DNA of 64,000 bases from Larimichthys crocea (lineage: Eukaryota; Chordata; Actinopteri; Sciaenidae): positions 20,904,742 to 20,968,741 of the forward strand of contig NC_040017.1 of the NCBI RefSeq assembly GCF_000972845.2, read 5' to 3'. This document shows positions 11,965-26,500 of the stretch, in pieces (the first letter of the stretch is position 1; each line of letters starts with the position of its first letter). A program made the position numbers and the translations under genes. The notes under the pieces were generated by a model, which was not told the origin of the DNA, did no database searches, and saw nothing but the letters and a program-made list of their open reading frames with translations.

Positions 11965-14900
11965 CACATGCCAGCTGGCACACTCCTCAGCTGATGGTGT
12001 GTATGCCATACGTACTGGGAGGAAGGTTACAGGGTCGCAGGGCCACGGGGTCACTTGGAGTGCGCTGCAGAGAGAGAGGAAACAGGCCTAATCTCAGAAA
12101 GGCTGGCAGCTTCCTGTTCTGAATGGAGGGTACACAGAGGACACTGTCTTACCCAGCTAGTGAGTTTACTATGTAATTCAATCAGGATTAGTACACTCAC
12201 TTACGCCCTCTAATAATAGTGAAAGAGAGGAGGCCCGACTAAGTTTTAAATCAGTATCTCCTCAACCTGAGTTTATAACCAGACTTGTTTTTTTTAAGGT
12301 TTTGCCATGTGTTGGCTGTGTAAGCACAATTAGGACACTTCTTTTCTTTTTTTTTTAGCAATACAGAAAAGAAGAATTGCATTGGATTAATTATTTCAGC
12401 TGTGATTCTTCAGAAGACACTGCTCTATTAGCATTTACAGTAAACTAGGTCCTCTTGTGGTGAGCACAGCTCAGAAAATACTTCCTGGAATAGAAACCGA
12501 AAAAAAAAAAAAATGGAAATGGCAAATGAGCTGCTAATTATTCTGATCAGACTGAGGCCCTCAAAATACTTTTAAAAAGTATACTTTTTTACTGCAATCC
12601 TTTTTTTTAAATCTGATGTATTTGTTATTTATGTATTCTGACAAATAGAATCTCAAAATAAGGAGACTCACATCGGTATTAAAATGATCACTTATCTTAG
12701 AAAAGTGTGGCAATTAGGAACAAATATTCAAAAAACACAGGTGGATGTTTGATATGAACTATGGGTATCTCAACCTCAGTTGTATTATGTAACACTTAAA
12801 CAGCTGAGAAAGAATGGGCCTCACTGACCAGCTCTGTATCAGATACTCTAGTTTTCTTGTTATTAGTTTTCGTATTCTGAAATAGCTGAAATTATATGCA
12901 TTCAATCATTCATTCAGTCTCTCACACCGCTGTGAACATCTGTTTTTTAAAATCTCATCTTCACTTTTCATATGTAAGTTATGACAGCAGCAGTTGTGAC
13001 AGTGACACACATCCTGTATGACTCTGAGAAAGCATACAATTCAGACTCCTTCATTTCTCCACAGTGAATGTTGTAACAGAAATGTCGAAGAAAAAAAAGG
13101 CCAATCAGACAATAACAACACAATCGCCTGATTTGTGTGTGTTTGAGGATATGCAGGATATGAACGTTCAAGGCTAAGAGGTCAGGGGAAGGTTGGAGGG
13201 GTTGAGGTCAGGGCCAGAGGTGGAGTCAGAGGAGATAGCTTTCTTAATCTGAATGAGGATGTGGAGAGAGAAACTCTGCAGTTCCAATGAAACTGGAAGG
13301 AAGATGATTCAACAACTGATTGGAAGTTCAAACTGGTCAGACTGGTCGTTACAGTCAATGGAGTGACAAACAAACTATTGTAGACGAATGTAATGCTCAC
13401 GTCATTTTAATCATAAGGGTGTGGGGGTGTCTTTGGTCGCCCTTTAGGTTAAATCCAGTGTTTGATAATAGTTGGGGTTCATGGGAGAATTTAGAGAGAT
13501 GAGGGCTAGATGGGCTGCAGCACTTTGGATGAGCCCCAAGTGTCAAAGAAACCACAGTCCAGACTAAACATATCATCGTATAGGACTATTCTGCAAAACC
13601 CTGGATTATGTTCGGAGATGACATTTTTAAACGTTCAGTGCCAGTGTTTTTTCATTTATGGTATGACAATATCCATGCATGGCAACTACAGTATGTTTAG
13701 GCAATTAAAAGTACTTAGTTAAAGGAGTGTTGGAAGAAAAATGAGGCAACCCCAGTTCAAATTGGCGCAGTCTACGAGGTACTTTAAGTCCATTTAACTC
13801 AGTGTCTCATGTCAGATCTGAAGCATAAAAACACAGCTTATCACACTGATACCAAACTATCACTACAAGATACCAAAAAAAAGCGATATATCTGAAATTA
13901 TATACGGCCATATACGCACATTTACTCACGTACTGTACTGTAAATACTTCTTACAGCACTTAGTGCATGTATGTTTGCAGTTTTCCAATAAACACTACAG
14001 TACGTGTGATTAAGTGATAAACAGAGAGCGGAAAACTTATGACATGTGGCTGTCCTCACTTAATATTACTACAGAAAAGCAACCTTTGATGATAAAAAGA
14101 AGTGGTATCTGGGTGAGTCTCGATACCAATGATTTGAACCCTGGCATAATCAAAACCACATGTTGTGGTATTCCCCGTTGTGGCAGCACCATGTGAGGCA
14201 ATGGGTTTCACTTGTTGGTTTTACTTCAGCTTTAAGTTGTTTTTGTTGAACTTTCCCAAGGTTTGCTTACTTTTTTTAAACAAAACCTTTTCAGCATAGA
14301 TTCTGGCCTTCAAATGTTGCATCAAACCTTTCAGAGATTTCCACCACCATCACTCTGTGTCAAGTGTCAAGACAGCAAAACATAAAACAGATGAGTGTCT
14401 GTTTTTGGCTAATCAATGACTCAAATACCAAAAATGAAGCTGATGTTTTTCACACTTTAATGAGTGATGCAAAAGCGTAGCTTTCTGAGAAGCAGCTAAA
14501 TCTCTACTGGTTGACGAATCTCTTATCAGTCATCTTATGGTGCGCCGTATGTCATGATACCACCCAACCCGCTGATCACGTCCACTCTGTGGGCATGTTT
14601 GTTATCACTAAGGAAACAGCTCAGAGCAGAAGTGTCACAGCTGATCTGTTGCACCTCATCCCTCTATCAGTACGGCTATGTCATGTGATGAGTGGTATTT
14701 TATCTGGCTAACCGTAATAGGCGTTTATCAGATCACATAGTCATAAGCTTATGACAATCATTTTTCCTCTTGCCATCAAATTATAGTTTACATCTATCTG
14801 CTGTTAGTCACTCAGTTCTACTGAAAATAAAGCTGCAGTTTCCAGAAGCGTTTTTTAGCTACTCAGAATTTCAGATCTAGTGCCAAATGATATCATTCAG

Positions 14901-17082
14901 CACTGAAGTGTGTTATTACTGACCCATGTTTTACAAAAACCACTCTTTCTTTTAAGCAGTGTCTGCAAGAAACAGTAAGTGTCTGTGTTTCCTCCACACT
15001 CACCACTTAAAACAGATCCAAGCTCTGAAGCAAACTAGCAGTCACATTCTGGAGAAATCTGCTTTTTCAGTGCAGAGCTTGTACCCAGCGCATGGTAAAG
15101 AAGTCCTAATGTCTAATAACACATCCTTACTTGTCTTTTTATTGGCCTGTGCAGCTGGTTTTGAGCTTCAGTGGTATAACGTACAGTTCAAGTTCTCTGC
15201 AGATGATTACTGGGCCTACATAAAAGCTTGTCCAACGAGGAAATGGGTACCAAATTACCATTATGTGATCTGGGTGGATTACCGTAGCACTCAGTTCATA
15301 TAAAACAGAACTAATCTAACATGAGAGCCTCGCAGTCATTGTTTGGGTTCACCTCCATGTCTGACTACATCAAACGCCCGATAGTGACAGAATGGCTCAG
15401 CCCCAAGCGCAGAAGAAAAAAAAAAAAACACAAACTCTAGCATGAAAAAGCCCAGAGGCAAACAACTGGCGGGAAAATAATCTCTTTACAAATGAGTAAC
15501 AAGTTTCACAGACTGGTGGGTGTGCGAGTGCTGTCACTTGCAGTGATAGAAGTTGCAGCAGCACTACAGCAGGGCAGCACTTTGGGTCATGTAATTACAG
15601 CATTACCACATAATGAGAGTCATTTGTACTAATCACAGGGGCCACGCTGACTCTGAGAAGAGCCTCTATAGAAGCTGGAAGTCCCACTGGGAAAAGGTGG
15701 AAGAATAGAGATCTGCAGGTGCACCATAAAAGCAGAAAAAGAACTCCAGCACACCTTTTGACAAAACTGTTACCCTTCCCACTGATTGGCTGCTCTTGTT
15801 TAGCCCATTTACTCCATTGTTCCTCGCTAAATGTCTGAACTTCTCTGGTTTACTGAATCTCTCAGACTCAAGAGTAATTACTAACATCTGATGATGATAA
15901 GCCGGAGAGATGGTGACAGTTTATTTTGCTGGGTCATCAGTCCCTGCGGCTCCCTGTGATTACTTGAACTGTTTTTCATCTAAGGATGGCAACCATCCAG
16001 ACTTTGTTTTTTTTTTGTCAAATGTCTTGACAACTATTGGACACATTGCCATGGTTTCTGGCACATATATCAATGGTGACAAGAGGATTAATCCTAATGA
16101 CTTTGGGGATCCCACCAGTAAGTCAAAGTTTTCACTTCATCATCTACTGAATTGACTGGGATAAATTCAGTACCTACGTTCATGGTTTCCAGATGATGTA
16201 TCCTATGATTGTCATTTAGAAGCTCATTCATGTCCCCCTCGGGATGAATTGTAACTTTGGTGATTAAAATATCAACAACACTGACATTCCCATCAACCTC
16301 AGCTGTATGTGTAGTGCTAATTCGTGCTAGTTACCGTAAGATGATGAACTTGTTAAACTTCATGCTTCATCATATTTAGAGTCACGAGCAGTGTTGTAGA
16401 CTGATACAGGTTAATGTCGACAGCTGAACTAGATTGACTTAAAATGAGTGATCACAGATGAGTTAGAGGACATATTCTCACCCTTATGGACTTTTCTCAT
16501 TTATTCCTCATAAACGTATCCAATCTCATCCCTCCTTCAACCCAAAGCCCGAGCCAGAAGAGTAGTTTGGATCTGGTGGGCAGCAGCAGGGCTTAAGTGT
16601 TTCCTGTAGGGCCTGTGGACAGGAGGAACCGCCGCTGGCCCTCAGCCTTCAAGGGTGGAAAGTATGTGTCGTAGGCTGTGCTCCCACCTCCCACCTCCCA
16701 GCCTGGGAACGGAAGCTGGGAGCCGCCAGGGAAAACAAGCAGACAATCAGGTAGGGCCCGAGCCGGGAGAGAGAAAGAGAGGATAGGAGGGGAGGCGGAG
16801 CTGCTAGATACGTCAGGTCCTGAAAGAGTCAACTGAAGCTCTAGGAAAAGCATACAGATGTAATGGGGATTGGGATGGAGGTTTTGTTTATATGTTTGTG
16901 TGAGCATTTCCTCATCCATCAAAGAAAGTGAAAGGATGTGTGTGTTTTCAGAAGGACGTGTGTGTGTATGTCTGCATGTCGCACGCGCATGTGCAGCGCT
17001 GAAACATAATCCGATATTAAAGTTCAGAGAGTGTTTGGACAGTGTGTGTGGGTTAGTGTGGGTGTGTGAGAAAGTCGGGTAC

Positions 17083-17084
<2 letters not shown>

Positions 17085-17124
<40 letters not shown>
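17085..17124. repeat. (TG)n microsatellite
   Basis: An uninterrupted TG tract of 20 units in a longer TG-rich region (16940-17160). Confidence 0.95.
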
Positions 17125-17125
<1 letters not shown>

Positions 17126-17163
17126 ATGCGTTTGTGTGTTGTGTGTTTGGTTAAGGACAGTGG

Positions 17164-17177
17164 CCAGCAGGGGACAG
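17164..17177 (+). promoter_or_regulatory. CTCF-type motif (13 of 14)
   Basis: CCAGCAGGGGACAG matches the CTCF core consensus at 13 of 14 positions and is preceded by TGG. Its orientation is divergent from the motif at 9299. Confidence 0.3.
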
Positions 17178-17330
17178 GGTGGGTTCAGGGCAGGGGAGAG
17201 GGGATGCCTAAAGGGAGGAAGATTGTGGTGTTCAGTTTCCACAAGGGGGGTCCTGTCGGCCTGCACGTAACACACTGTGTGTGTGTGGGTGGGTGGGGGG
17301 CATGGACCTCCCCTACACCACCCCTCCAAC

Positions 17331-17335
<5 letters not shown>

Positions 17336-17370
<35 letters not shown>
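17336..17370. repeat. (CT)n microsatellite
   Basis: CT tract with one TTT interruption near its start. Confidence 0.95.
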
Positions 17371-17374
<4 letters not shown>

Positions 17375-17661
17375 ATGAGCAGGGAATGAATGAGGGAAAT
17401 TTCCCTCTAATGGTATTTTTGAATGGCTTTTGAAGGGAATGAGAGGCAAGAATGAACAAGGCTGAAAAATTTCTATTGGCTTGTTCCTGTAAACATTAAA
17501 GTTTAATAATAAAAGTCATGGTCAATCATTTATAGCATGTTAAAAACGCCAAAAGAAATGATTCAGCTGACAAATCCAATCATGTCTCTGGCCTACATTC
17601 ACTTTTGGTTTTCCATCACATGGGAATTTTTTTTTTTCTTTCTTTTGAAAACGCATTCATC

Positions 17662-17886
17662 GGGGCGGCGTTTAGCTCAGCCGGTAGAGCAGCCACCCCA
17701 TGTGCGAAAGGCACACTTGCTGCTGAAGCCCAGGGTTCGAATCCGACCTGTGGCTCTTTCCTGCATGTCATCTGTGGCTCTTTCCTGCATGTCATTCCCC
17801 GTCTCTCTCTCTCCACATTCCTGTCAGTCTTCAGCTGTCTCTATCAGAAATAAAGCTTGAAAAGGCCAAAAAAAATCTTTAAAAAA
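17662..17886 (+). mobile_element. tRNA-derived SINE (teleost)
   Basis: The head is tRNA-like, with an exact RNA polymerase III A box (TAGCTCAGCCGG, 17673-17684) and B box (GGTTCGAATCC, 17734-17744). The body and tail (ctgcatgtcattcccc, then CT-rich sequence, then cttcagctgtct, then an A-rich end with 'aaaaaaaatcttt') match a SINE type I know from percomorph fish; the family name is uncertain. It is flanked by 15-bp target-site duplications, 17647-17661 and 17887-17901, with two mismatches. A 24-bp unit is perfectly duplicated in the tail (17748-17771 and 17772-17795). It is not a functional tRNA gene: the cloverleaf is degraded. Confidence 0.9.
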
Positions 17887-20731
17887 GAAAACACATGCAT
17901 CATAACAGTCATACTGATTGTGAAAATATAATTCAATCTGTGACCAAATGGTTTAACTAACTTTCTGCCCATTAAACTGATCAAAACTTCTCGTCCTTAT
18001 ACCAGCAGCCTTTGTTTAAAATCATATTTTATGAAATTGACCGAGATTTGATAGCCTGTTAATGCCAGTTTCTATATTAAATCAAACTTCTACTGAGACT
18101 CAATTTTTATCCTTGACCTTGGAAATAATCGTTGACAAAACAATCTCATCACAAGGTTCATTCAGTAGCACTTCTAGAGCTTTTGGTCGTATCAGTCTTC
18201 CTTAGCAGGTGGAGTCTGCCTGGCTACTGTCTCATAGATGTTAAAATGTACATTTTTATGAATGGTTTAGGGGCTTATTTCCCATTTTTGTTCAGACTTA
18301 AAGTTCATTTTTTTTACCTCCTACACTTTTCTTTTTCTCTTTTTCTTCTTGTTTTGATTAACTGCGACAGAATTTCTAATGTTTTAAGGCTGAAATTATA
18401 TCGTATATCGGCCCTGAAATTAGTCTGAAATTATGCATACACCTTGTAATCATTCCCATAGTTTAAAATGTGGATCATTAGCTTGCAGTTATCCATGGTG
18501 AAATGAGTGTTGGAGCCTTGATCATGAACTTGGCTTCCCTTTAAGAATAATACAAAATTCCTTCGAGGACATCATTAGACCTCTTCTTCCTCTTCTTTTA
18601 GGTGTGTTGCATTAGTGAATGTCCACAGGTCAAACACCACCACTCCCCACTGATGAGTTAAACAAAAACCCTCACAGCTTTAACAAGTCTTCACTCTGAG
18701 AGCAGACCAGGAAGAATAAACAGTATGGGGACGACACATACTATCAATATCAGGTTAATAAACACTGCAGTTTTACTGAATATGACAGGCGCAGTCCTTT
18801 CATTTTCATTTTATCAGGAACTTGATGCCATTTCATTAGTTTGAGGTGGCCCAGAGAAGCTGCGCATGCTTGAGGGCTCTTTATGGTCACATTTGGCCAT
18901 AAATCTGTCACTTGCTTCCTCCCAGTAGAAGTGATGGTGCTTTTAAGACAGTATTGACTGCTATTCATAATACAGATCTTGCTGGCAGTAATGTGAGTTT
19001 TTAAGCTTGGAAGAAAAATCAGTGGTTTATGAGGCAAAAAGGAGTGATAAGTTGCAGACACGGCTTTACTTTCCCACCTTGGTTCACTTGCTCTACACCT
19101 GTTATTGTGAGCGATCATAATCAAGTCAGAAAGTCTGAGTTGAGCTCATGTGTTCGCTTTGAGATGTTTTCAGAGCAAAGGTTGGTGAGGTCACTGGATC
19201 CGGTGCAATGCATCGAGTCGTGTTACAGTGTTTGCTCGCTGCTCTCCTCAGGTTATTTCCTTTTTTCCTCTCGTATAAACCATGTGGAAACGAGCGAGTT
19301 CCATAAAACAATAAACCAATTACAAGGCGTCACGGGATCACACACTTGGTTATGTTGTTGTATTTATTAGCATTTAATTGCTTTGCCTTTATTGCATAAT
19401 TTAAATGATTTATGTTTAAGGCTCAACAGACTCGCATGGTTGCATTTCGGTCTGTGTTTGGTACGTGCTCCGTTGACTGTCCCAGGCCACAGTGGGACGC
19501 CAGTGATTGAAGCCGAGTTGAGAGAGGGGACAGATGCAGGGGATGGGGAGGGGGTGTGGACGTGACATCCCCAGCTGGCCTGTGACATCACTCCAGCGGG
19601 GACAGGAAGTAAGGGAGTTGGGAGGGTACAGTAGGTGACATCAGGGCTCTTGTCTGGGTCTCTTGGTCCTCCAGCTGGGTAAACTAGACAGAGAGAGAGA
19701 GAGAGAGACCCCCCATCCATCCCACTCACCCCTCCATCTCCAGCCTTTGTCTGCAGCCCACCGCCCTTTCTTCACAGACACTACCTGCCCTCTCTAACAC
19801 ACACTTCTGATGCCATGTGTTTCCTCATGCAGTCTCCTCTTTATCTAACTCTCTCTTCTATGTGTGTGTGTGTATTTATGTTTTTGTGTTTGTCTGCTCC
19901 TCATCCGCTCACTCCTGACCTCGTATCTCCGTTGAACGTGATCAAACAGACCCCCCGCTGGCTTACACCTAGACACACATATACAGTACATGTGTTTATA
20001 CACGAGGAGTTTGCCCTTTTCTTTCTAAGGACAGAGTAGACTCCCACGGGGTGGTTAGCACCTGCTTAGGGTCCTTTAACCATCAGGAGGCCCCCAAACA
20101 AAGTGGTCTGGGTTATTTTGAGAACATTGTTCCGAACTTTCAGATTGTAACGTTACATTTTCAAGGTGAATTTTCACACTGGAGGGGTTATCATGTGTTT
20201 GAATATAACCACTAATAGACTATTCTGAATGTTTGGTATTGTAACAACACGTTTTCAGGGTGCTATATTCAAATGACAGCAAAAAAAGATAAGTATAATA
20301 CAGGCATTTATTATTTGTTAGCAGCTCAGTTAGTTTCATGGTGCAAAAAAAGTTTTAGATTTAATATTTTAGTGTGTTTTTTAACAAATGTTCAGCAGTT
20401 GAACAAACATGTTTTTGCAGTGATTAAAAGCTACCTAACAGAAAACAGTAGCCAAATGAATAACCACGAAGCAGTAACTGGTTCATATTTCACATCTCTT
20501 AGACTCTTGCTCTTTATGTCATAGTGTTATGAACAATGATGTGGTCACTTAGTGGTGTTTATAGTGATGTGTGTGTGTGTTTGAATAGAGCTGCAGTCGG
20601 TTAGTGTAAAAACATGACGAACTCAGTCAGTGTATATCGATATTAGAACGTAACTGAACAGAGCGACATCAATAACACTGTTCATTTTGGAACAGCGCTA
20701 TGCAGATTGATTTCATTTTTTATCAAGAAGT

Positions 20732-20734
<3 letters not shown>

Positions 20735-20769
<35 letters not shown>
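20735..20769. repeat. (CA)n microsatellite
   Basis: An uninterrupted CA tract. Confidence 0.95.
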
Positions 20770-20771
<2 letters not shown>

Positions 20772-23554
20772 GACATACATAATACTGTTCTGTAAGTTCA
20801 TTTCTATGACTACACAGAGCAAAGTGTGAGTGAGCAAGCTGCCAGTCACACTGAGTGGTTGGCCGTTGGTTTGCACATCTCTGCTTTGAATGTGAAACAC
20901 ATGTTAATGTGTGGGTGGGAGTCAAGAGAATAGAGGAGAGGGTATCCATGTCTCAATATGAAAACGCCCGTCTGTCCATCTGCAGGAACATTTAATAAGA
21001 CGTGCACACCAGCAGACCTTTTTTCCATCCTCTCCCTCTCCCTCTCTCTCTCTCTCTCCATCTCTCCAGCCTCGTGCTCTCTCTATCTTTGATCTCCAAG
21101 CTCTGATTCTTTCTATGCAAATGAAGTTTGCTGGAAACTGAGAAAAGAGAAAAAAAAAAAGTGTGTTTCGCTGCAGTCGTGAATGTTTGCCTGTGTAATG
21201 TTTCGCCTTACACCGTACTTTCTGTGTTTGTTTAGGTGTGTAAATGTTTGCGCAATGAAATCTACTAACTGTCATATGTTGTAAGATCCCTCCAGTGTGC
21301 ATACTATGTATGTTCCACCACATGTGTTTGTTTGAGAGACGTGTTTCTGTGGGGTTCAAATGTGCAAGAGGGGGGCCTGAGTGCGTGGCAGCAGCCCCCT
21401 TTTTGCCTGCCCCCCTCAGTGTTCTGGTGTGTGTCTCAAGGCTCTGCAGTGGGTTTATGATGTCTGGCAGAGAGTGTAGAGAGTGCAGATGGCAGGAGTG
21501 AGAGAGAAAAGGAGGGAGAGGGGGGAGGGAGAGGTGTGTGGTTGCATTAATACGGTCTGCAATTCTCGTTAGCACTAATCAGGGGCTTCCTGTACCGGGA
21601 GGAGCATGAGTTCACCTTCTCGAGTACCCCTGCACCGCACACACATATACACACATGCATGCACACTTTCAGAAAACATAACACACACCAGTAGGGTGCT
21701 CACATGCACACACACCTGCACACTTCCCTTCAGTATTATTGGCTCCCTCCCATCCCTGTCTTCCTACACACTGAATACTGTAGGTCCATCTCTGCGTCTC
21801 TGTTTCTGCCCCCACGCTATGACCATGTATCGCTCTCTGTTTGTTTGGCTCCTCAGGCTCTGAAACTGGCCATAAAATAAGTTGGAAAGAACTGCAAGCA
21901 ACTGAAAGTGAAGCTTTTTCCACTCTCGGGGGTGACTTACCATATGCTCAGAGTCACGTGAGACCTCGTGGAAGAGTTCACACTCCCTCAGAAGGGCCCT
22001 CGTCCCAACGTGAACTCTGAGGGGTCATGAACTTCAGCTGCAGCATAGAGGAACTGGCACTAAGGGTGGAGACTGACAAAGGCTAGTTGGCATAAAGGTA
22101 ACATGGATCACATCCTGGAATGTGGAACACAATGACGCACTCGTGAGCAGTAAATCATTTGCTGACATTGGCATATTGCAGAAAAAAAAGAGAAAAAAAA
22201 AAGCACCTAAGCCTGACAGGAATCAAGTCATCTGCATGCGCGCAAAGTGTGTAATACCATCTGTGACCGTTTAGCAGCTAGGAGCCTGTGTGGCCATGAT
22301 GGCATGTGGAATCTTTTGGGCAATATGTTGACCACAGAAACAATAGAAACGAGATTCCACAATGAAAATGTCATAAGTACCCTCGCCCCTTTTCCTCTCC
22401 CTCCCTCCCCATCCCTTCCTCTGCTTTCTCCCGATTTTAAAAGAGCCCCGGGGTAAGATAAATTAATGTATTTAAGATGTGGAAATCAGATATTGAAATC
22501 TTTGCCCTCACCATCCTCCCCCTTCTTCCTTTGCTTCTCCCTAAACCCCCAGCCTCCCTTACCCCCCTTCTCCCTGCACTGCTGCTCTCTTTAATAGAGT
22601 TTAATAGTGCACAGGGAGACAGTGTGATAGATAGACTGAGAGAAACTGAGGAGATTTGGTTCAAACTTTTTTTCTTTTCTTTTTTTTTCACAGTGCACGT
22701 TTTGTGTCAAACCTTTTTTTTTTTTTTTTTACTGTGCCCTGGGCTTTGCAATTGATAGCCTCCTCAAAAACTCAACCACGACCACCACTCTCTTACTCCT
22801 TCTCCTCTTCTTCTTCTTCCCTCCACACCTTCCCACCCTACTGAACCCTGGCCAGCCACAGCTGCCTGACCAGATGTGAATGAGAAAGAAAGGGAGGAGA
22901 AGGAGAGATGGAGGACAGGGAGAGGCCACCTCCTAGGGGAATGAGGACTGAAACAGAGAGAGCGGAGAAGAAGGTTGATGGAGAAAAAGAGGGAGAGGGT
23001 ACGTTGCAGAGAGAACAGAACAGATATAGAGAATGGGAAAGATAGAATAACATAGCTGGTAATCAAATGTGAGAGAGCAAGGATATAGCATAAATTATGC
23101 CTCTTTAGACAGTACCTGGGCTTGTCATTAAAGACCACCTACCAGGCAAACACCAGGCCCCAGTGTGATCAGTCATCATGTGACCGATATGGCTGAATTC
23201 CTTTATCTCTGCAGCTTCACACCTCTTTCCACACCTTGAATCATCACTGAAGACCAAAATAAGAACAACACCCTTTAAAAAAAAGTGACCGAAACATAAG
23301 TGTACACGACATTTCGTCTGCAGGTTAGTGGAGTCCGCATGTATCCAGGCTTCTCCATGGGCAGAGCTGATTTATGTAGCAGCTCAACGCTCTAAGCCTC
23401 GAGTCCGCGCTCACACCGTACTCCTGGGGGCTGTCTGATTAGAGATGGGGGAGAGAAACCATGCACTCACACATCCCACCATTTGGTTCTCATTACACAC
23501 ATGTACATGCACACACCCAGAACACCACTCACACTCTGACACATGCACACTTGA

Positions 23555-23582
<28 letters not shown>
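23555..23582. repeat. (CA)n microsatellite
   Basis: An uninterrupted CA tract of 14 units. Confidence 0.95.
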
Positions 23583-23585
<3 letters not shown>

Positions 23586-26500
23586 TGCAGATGCAGACTT
23601 GTGCAATCTCAAACATGTAGTGCCATTCCTAATTTACCTGTGTATTGCGAAACTGGGCATTGGCAGTTGTTCTGTAGCACTGGATAAATGGAGCAAGAGC
23701 AAAATGAAGAAGTGGAAAGGCAAAAAAATAAATAAATAGAGTATGACTATTATTATTAAAGAATGCAACACACTTTTCTAATAATATTTATGATGCATAT
23801 TTGACTGCATTCCTGATTAAGCATAAACAGTGCTCTCCTCCCCCTCTAAAGTCCCAAAGTTCAAATACATTTTGAACTTATCATGCTTCTCCATTTACCT
23901 TGTCTTTTCTATTTGCTCTGAGTTGTCTCCAATAAAAGCACTGAAATAAAGTACTGGCCTCTCTTCCCCATTTACCTTTGCTGCTTCAGACGGGCACATA
24001 GTTCAGAAGGTGCCATCGAGGCGGTGGTGTCAACCTGACACCTAATTTTGTGTGTTTTCCAAAAAAAAAAGAAAAAAGAAAAACCTGCTACAGGATGGTA
24101 CCCCATGCTGTTTAACACGAGTGTTAATATGAGAGGACTGTAAACACTCGGCTGTAATCACAGACCGCAGCATGTGGTCGCTTTGACCGTAACGAGATGA
24201 GGAGATGCATGTGTTAAAGGTAGAAATGAGTGAGTGTAAGGGGGGCGCAAAGGCCAATTTACAACACCATGTATGTTGATTTTAACAGCTGACCAACGTA
24301 TGACAAGCCTCGCAGGGTGTGTTTGATCCACTAAAGTCTCTGTTGTGTTCTAGATCATGCACCATTTCCAGCATGTCATTAAAACCTTGTTAAAAATCTG
24401 TTGCCGAGCACCCCTGCCGTTATGAATACACTGTCTCCCTCCAGGGTGACCTGTGGATGCACTCGATCCTGACTCAGGTTGTGATGTCGCCTTCTCGGCG
24501 CTTTCACCGTGCTGCCAGTGTCTCAGACGGCCGCCCCCACCCCACAACCCCCCTCAGAGACTCTTCCGGTCTTGTGGCTCCCTCCGCAACACCTCACTCA
24601 CCCCGAGTGACATCAGACTCCAGCAATGGGTGGAAATACTTTACACACGTAGCTTCGCCGCGCTGTGCCCCTCGCCAGGTCAGGGACATGACGCTGAAGC
24701 TCTGATGGGTAAACCAGATGCACACATAGACAAACACACCCTCCCCATACCAGACACACATTATGTGCATATACAATACAGACAATAAATCACAGTTATG
24801 GCCCTGCTGAACATGGCGGAAGAAGTGGGAGGACAGAAGTTGATCAGAATTAATCAAATAAAGAGAACAAAGGAATACAAAAAACAAAAAAAACCTGTCC
24901 CCCTTTTTTCATATTTTTAATGTTTTATGTGTATTTGTAGATTTAAATATATATGTATGTTTAATAGCTTTTTTCAATGTATTTATTTATAGTATTTGCA
25001 TCAATAGTAATATCAGTACAGGTAGGGGAAGGAAGATTTAAGATTTAGGGAAGATAAACCTGAGAGCACCTTTATTGGTCACCAAAACTAATAATAATAT
25101 GCTTTTTTTTTTACTTTTATACTGTCACAAAGTCATTTTATTGATATTTTCAATACAGATAACGTGAAATATTTAAGGTTTTCAAGAAGCAGGTCTTAAG
25201 TCTTTAATTTCTTTAATTGTTTTAGCTTTTTTTTTAATCGTCAGCCTGAAACACACACCCTCTGAGCTCCTGTCAGTAAATCTTCAGTATAAGATCATCC
25301 AGGTCTGTTGTTGCTGGTGCCTCTGTGACAAAGAATGTGAGTCTTTTATCTAACAAAGCACCTGTTCAGGAGGCTGCCGTCCGTTCGGCTGCGTTCCTCG
25401 GTGATCACGCTCAAGTGTGAAAAGAACAATGAGGTGGATGAGAGGATTCTGCAGGGGGACGTAGTGGAGACAGATCAAGCTCTCTCTCCGAGGGGGTGTC
25501 GCTGTCTGACAGGAAGCGTAGGTCAGCGTTGGATGTGTGTTTGTGTGTGTGCATGTCTGTCTGTCTGTCTGTGTGGCCAGGTCCGCACCAGCAGGTCAGG
25601 GCTGTAGAGCCAGCAGGAAATGACCCAGAACATGCACATGAAGACTTAACCCCATGTGTACCACGTCATCGTCTCATCCAGAGGCTCTTATTTAGACAGT
25701 AACTATCATCACGTCTGCTGTCAACAGAGATTTAAATTTAGATATAAACCTGTCTGTTTGTGTCTGGAAAATTATTGAAAGTAAGCATTAAAGTGCATTT
25801 TTAGTGACTGAAAATGTAAAAAAGTAGAGAGAGTTTTGGGGTTAAAGTATGGATTTATTGAAAGTTGACGGCTCAAATCGATCATAATCTGACCGTACAC
25901 GCGTAATGACGTAATTCTTGGAAATGGATGAAGTAACAAACTGTATACGTGAGCATCCAAATACACGTAAGAATATTTGGAATACTTGAGTGGAGGTGCT
26001 CTAAATTTAGCTTCCCCTTGACTTTCCCTCGCCCCCTCCCAACACTTCTGCCTTCCAGTCTGAAACAATGGACCCCCTATGTCCCTCCCCCATCCTCCCC
26101 CACCCAACACACACACACACACACACACACTCCCTGTGCCATTATTGGATGTGCTACCTCTCCCTATTTAGGTGTGCGTATGTGTGTGTGTGTTTGGAGT
26201 CCATCTGGCCTCTGGAGTCCCATAAGGAAGAGCAAAATGTTTAGCGGCTCCTGTACTCACTTTGCAATGTTGTTTCCGTGGCGATAGGGACACGCTGCCT
26301 CTGTGGACAGGAAGTCACTCATAGGGTTGAAGGAATTCTCAGACGGCGGGCCCTGACTGACGTTATGGGGGCAAAAATATGCCATTAGAGGCGAGCGTAC
26401 GACATTTTTTTGGACAGGATATCGCTGCCTGTCAGCAGACACGTTTACATCAGTCTTGTCCAACTCTGACTGACCTATTAACTCATCAGGTTATGTAAGC

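Larger units (their letters stand above)
11971..17646. other. Gene-free segment
   Basis: AT-rich sequence with short A/T runs and no recognised repeat up to 16.5 kb. GC-richer sequence lies at 16600-16820, then TG-rich and CT-rich tracts. Open frames are short and without domain similarity. Confidence 0.4.

Noticed and set aside
13302..13584. CRISPR arrays or other prokaryote-type systems anywhere in the window
   Set aside because: No spaced direct repeats of that type; all tandem arrays are simple-sequence tracts or the 116-bp repeat, and the DNA is plainly vertebrate.
16593..17154. Open frames over the TG-rich region
   Set aside because: Cys-Val or His-Thr dipeptide runs are translations of the microsatellite.
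17662..17760. Possible tRNA gene
   Set aside because: A and B boxes are good but the cloverleaf is degraded, and the SINE tail and target duplications show it is a retroposed SINE.
20922..21575. 217-codon open frame on the minus strand
   Set aside because: Pro/Ser/His-rich and Arg/Glu-rich translation of CT/GA and CA tracts; no domain and no splice context.
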